From the NCBI GenBank assembly GCA_007127385.1, contig SKZM01000240.1, positions 1-7,098 on the forward strand: 7,098 bases of DNA, given 5' to 3'. This document shows, piece by piece, positions 6,874 to 7,098 of this stretch. Below the pieces are notes generated by a model that was given only the letters and a program-made list of their open reading frames with translations, searched no databases and was not told where the DNA came from. Each line of letters opens with the position of its first letter. Within the stretch, counting starts at the first letter, position 1. The stretch comes from Methanosalsum sp. GTDB lineage: Archaea > Halobacteriota > Methanosarcinia > Methanosarcinales > Methanosarcinaceae. A program made the translations under genes and the position numbers.

Positions 6874-7065
6874 TCATTTAGCGTCGAATCCACCGGAAAT
6901 AAACCGGTATATTTCCAGTTCTTCCTTATCCAGGTTCTTTTTCTGTATTGTGGTGGATCTGCATAGGGTCATTTTCATTATATGTTCGCTATTATTCCTG
7001 CATTTTGTATATCTTCTGTATATTATTGAGCTGGTCATGGTCTTTGGATCATTGCCCTGTGTCAA
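6874..7065 (-). CDS. Possible short ORF of unknown function
   Basis: I do not recognise this frame. From a TTG at 7065 it encodes 63 residues, rich in Lys, Arg, Thr and Asn, with two Cys and no hydrophobic segment. The same frame extends upstream to a TAG at 7098-7096 without any ATG. Its TGA stop overlaps the upstream candidate ATG (6877) of the Nif3-like gene as ATGA, which suggests coupling if the ORF is real. Against it are the non-ATG start, the lack of an SD, the palindrome within its last codons, and an opposite-strand frame that is equally open. It may be non-coding leader or the decayed or 3' part of a gene beyond the window. Confidence 0.25.
   Translation of the reverse strand: MTQGNDPKTMTSSIIYRRYTKCRNNSEHIMKMTLCRSTTIQKKNLDKEELEIYRFISGGFDAK
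6895..6916. promoter_or_regulatory. Near-perfect 22-bp palindrome, candidate operator
   Basis: The arms GGAAATA (6895-6901) and TATTTCC (6910-6916) flank a core containing the palindrome ACCGGT (6903-6908), and both share one centre at 6905.5. Ten of 11 base pairs match; only 6902/6909 do not. On the minus strand the left half contains AAATATA, a possible TATA box. The element lies 18 bases upstream of the ATG at 6877. This geometry suits a dimeric repressor site over the promoter of the Nif3-like gene. The regulator is unknown. Confidence 0.5.
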
Positions 7066-7098
7066 TAGTATCTGGTTGACATCTAATTTCTGATACTA

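Noticed and set aside
7006..7023. Direct repeat of TGTATAT with 11-bp period
   Set aside because: Only two copies of a simple AT-rich heptamer, expected by chance in this composition; not a CRISPR or iteron array.

Overview
The window looks like a chromosomal fragment of a methanogenic archaeon, most likely in or near the Methanosarcinaceae. Two genes are archaeal hallmarks: AMP phosphorylase (deoA) and the SPOUT tRNA(cytidine-56) 2'-O-methyltransferase (trm56). Promoters have archaeal TATA-like boxes, Shine-Dalgarno sequences are of the GGAG/GGTG type, and codon use is AT-rich. The lineage assignment rests on general protein resemblance and has not been computed.

Layout: positions 1 to about 79 are strikingly GC-rich (about 78% G+C) against a background near 37-42%. 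They look foreign or chimeric, and they sit on the 3' end of the first gene. From about 80 to 3653 four genes lie head to tail on the minus strand. In transcription order they are feoA, feoB (TTG start with a strong SD), a nicotianamine-synthase-like SAM-dependent enzyme, and a polytopic UPF0104/LPG-synthase-TM family membrane protein. Spacing is tight: feoA and feoB abut, 20 bp follow feoB, and the last two genes overlap by 68 bp. They are probably one ferrous-iron uptake operon carrying two accessory genes. A 271-bp divergent intergenic region (3654-3924) holds the feo promoter and the deoA promoter. On the plus strand, deoA (3925-5445) is followed after 68 bp by trm56 (5514-6053). A Nif3/DUF34-family gene (6814-6071, minus) converges on trm56. 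The last 220 bp hold a weak short ORF of unknown nature and a near-perfect 22-bp palindrome just upstream of the Nif3-like gene.

How the genes work together: FeoA/FeoB import Fe(II). The NAS-like gene between feoB and a membrane-protein gene suggests, as inference only, metal-ligand chemistry tied to iron supply. deoA (AMP salvage toward ribose-1,5-bisphosphate) and trm56 (tRNA T-loop methylation) are housekeeping genes with no evident link to iron. No tRNA, rRNA, CRISPR array, insertion sequence or phage gene was seen.
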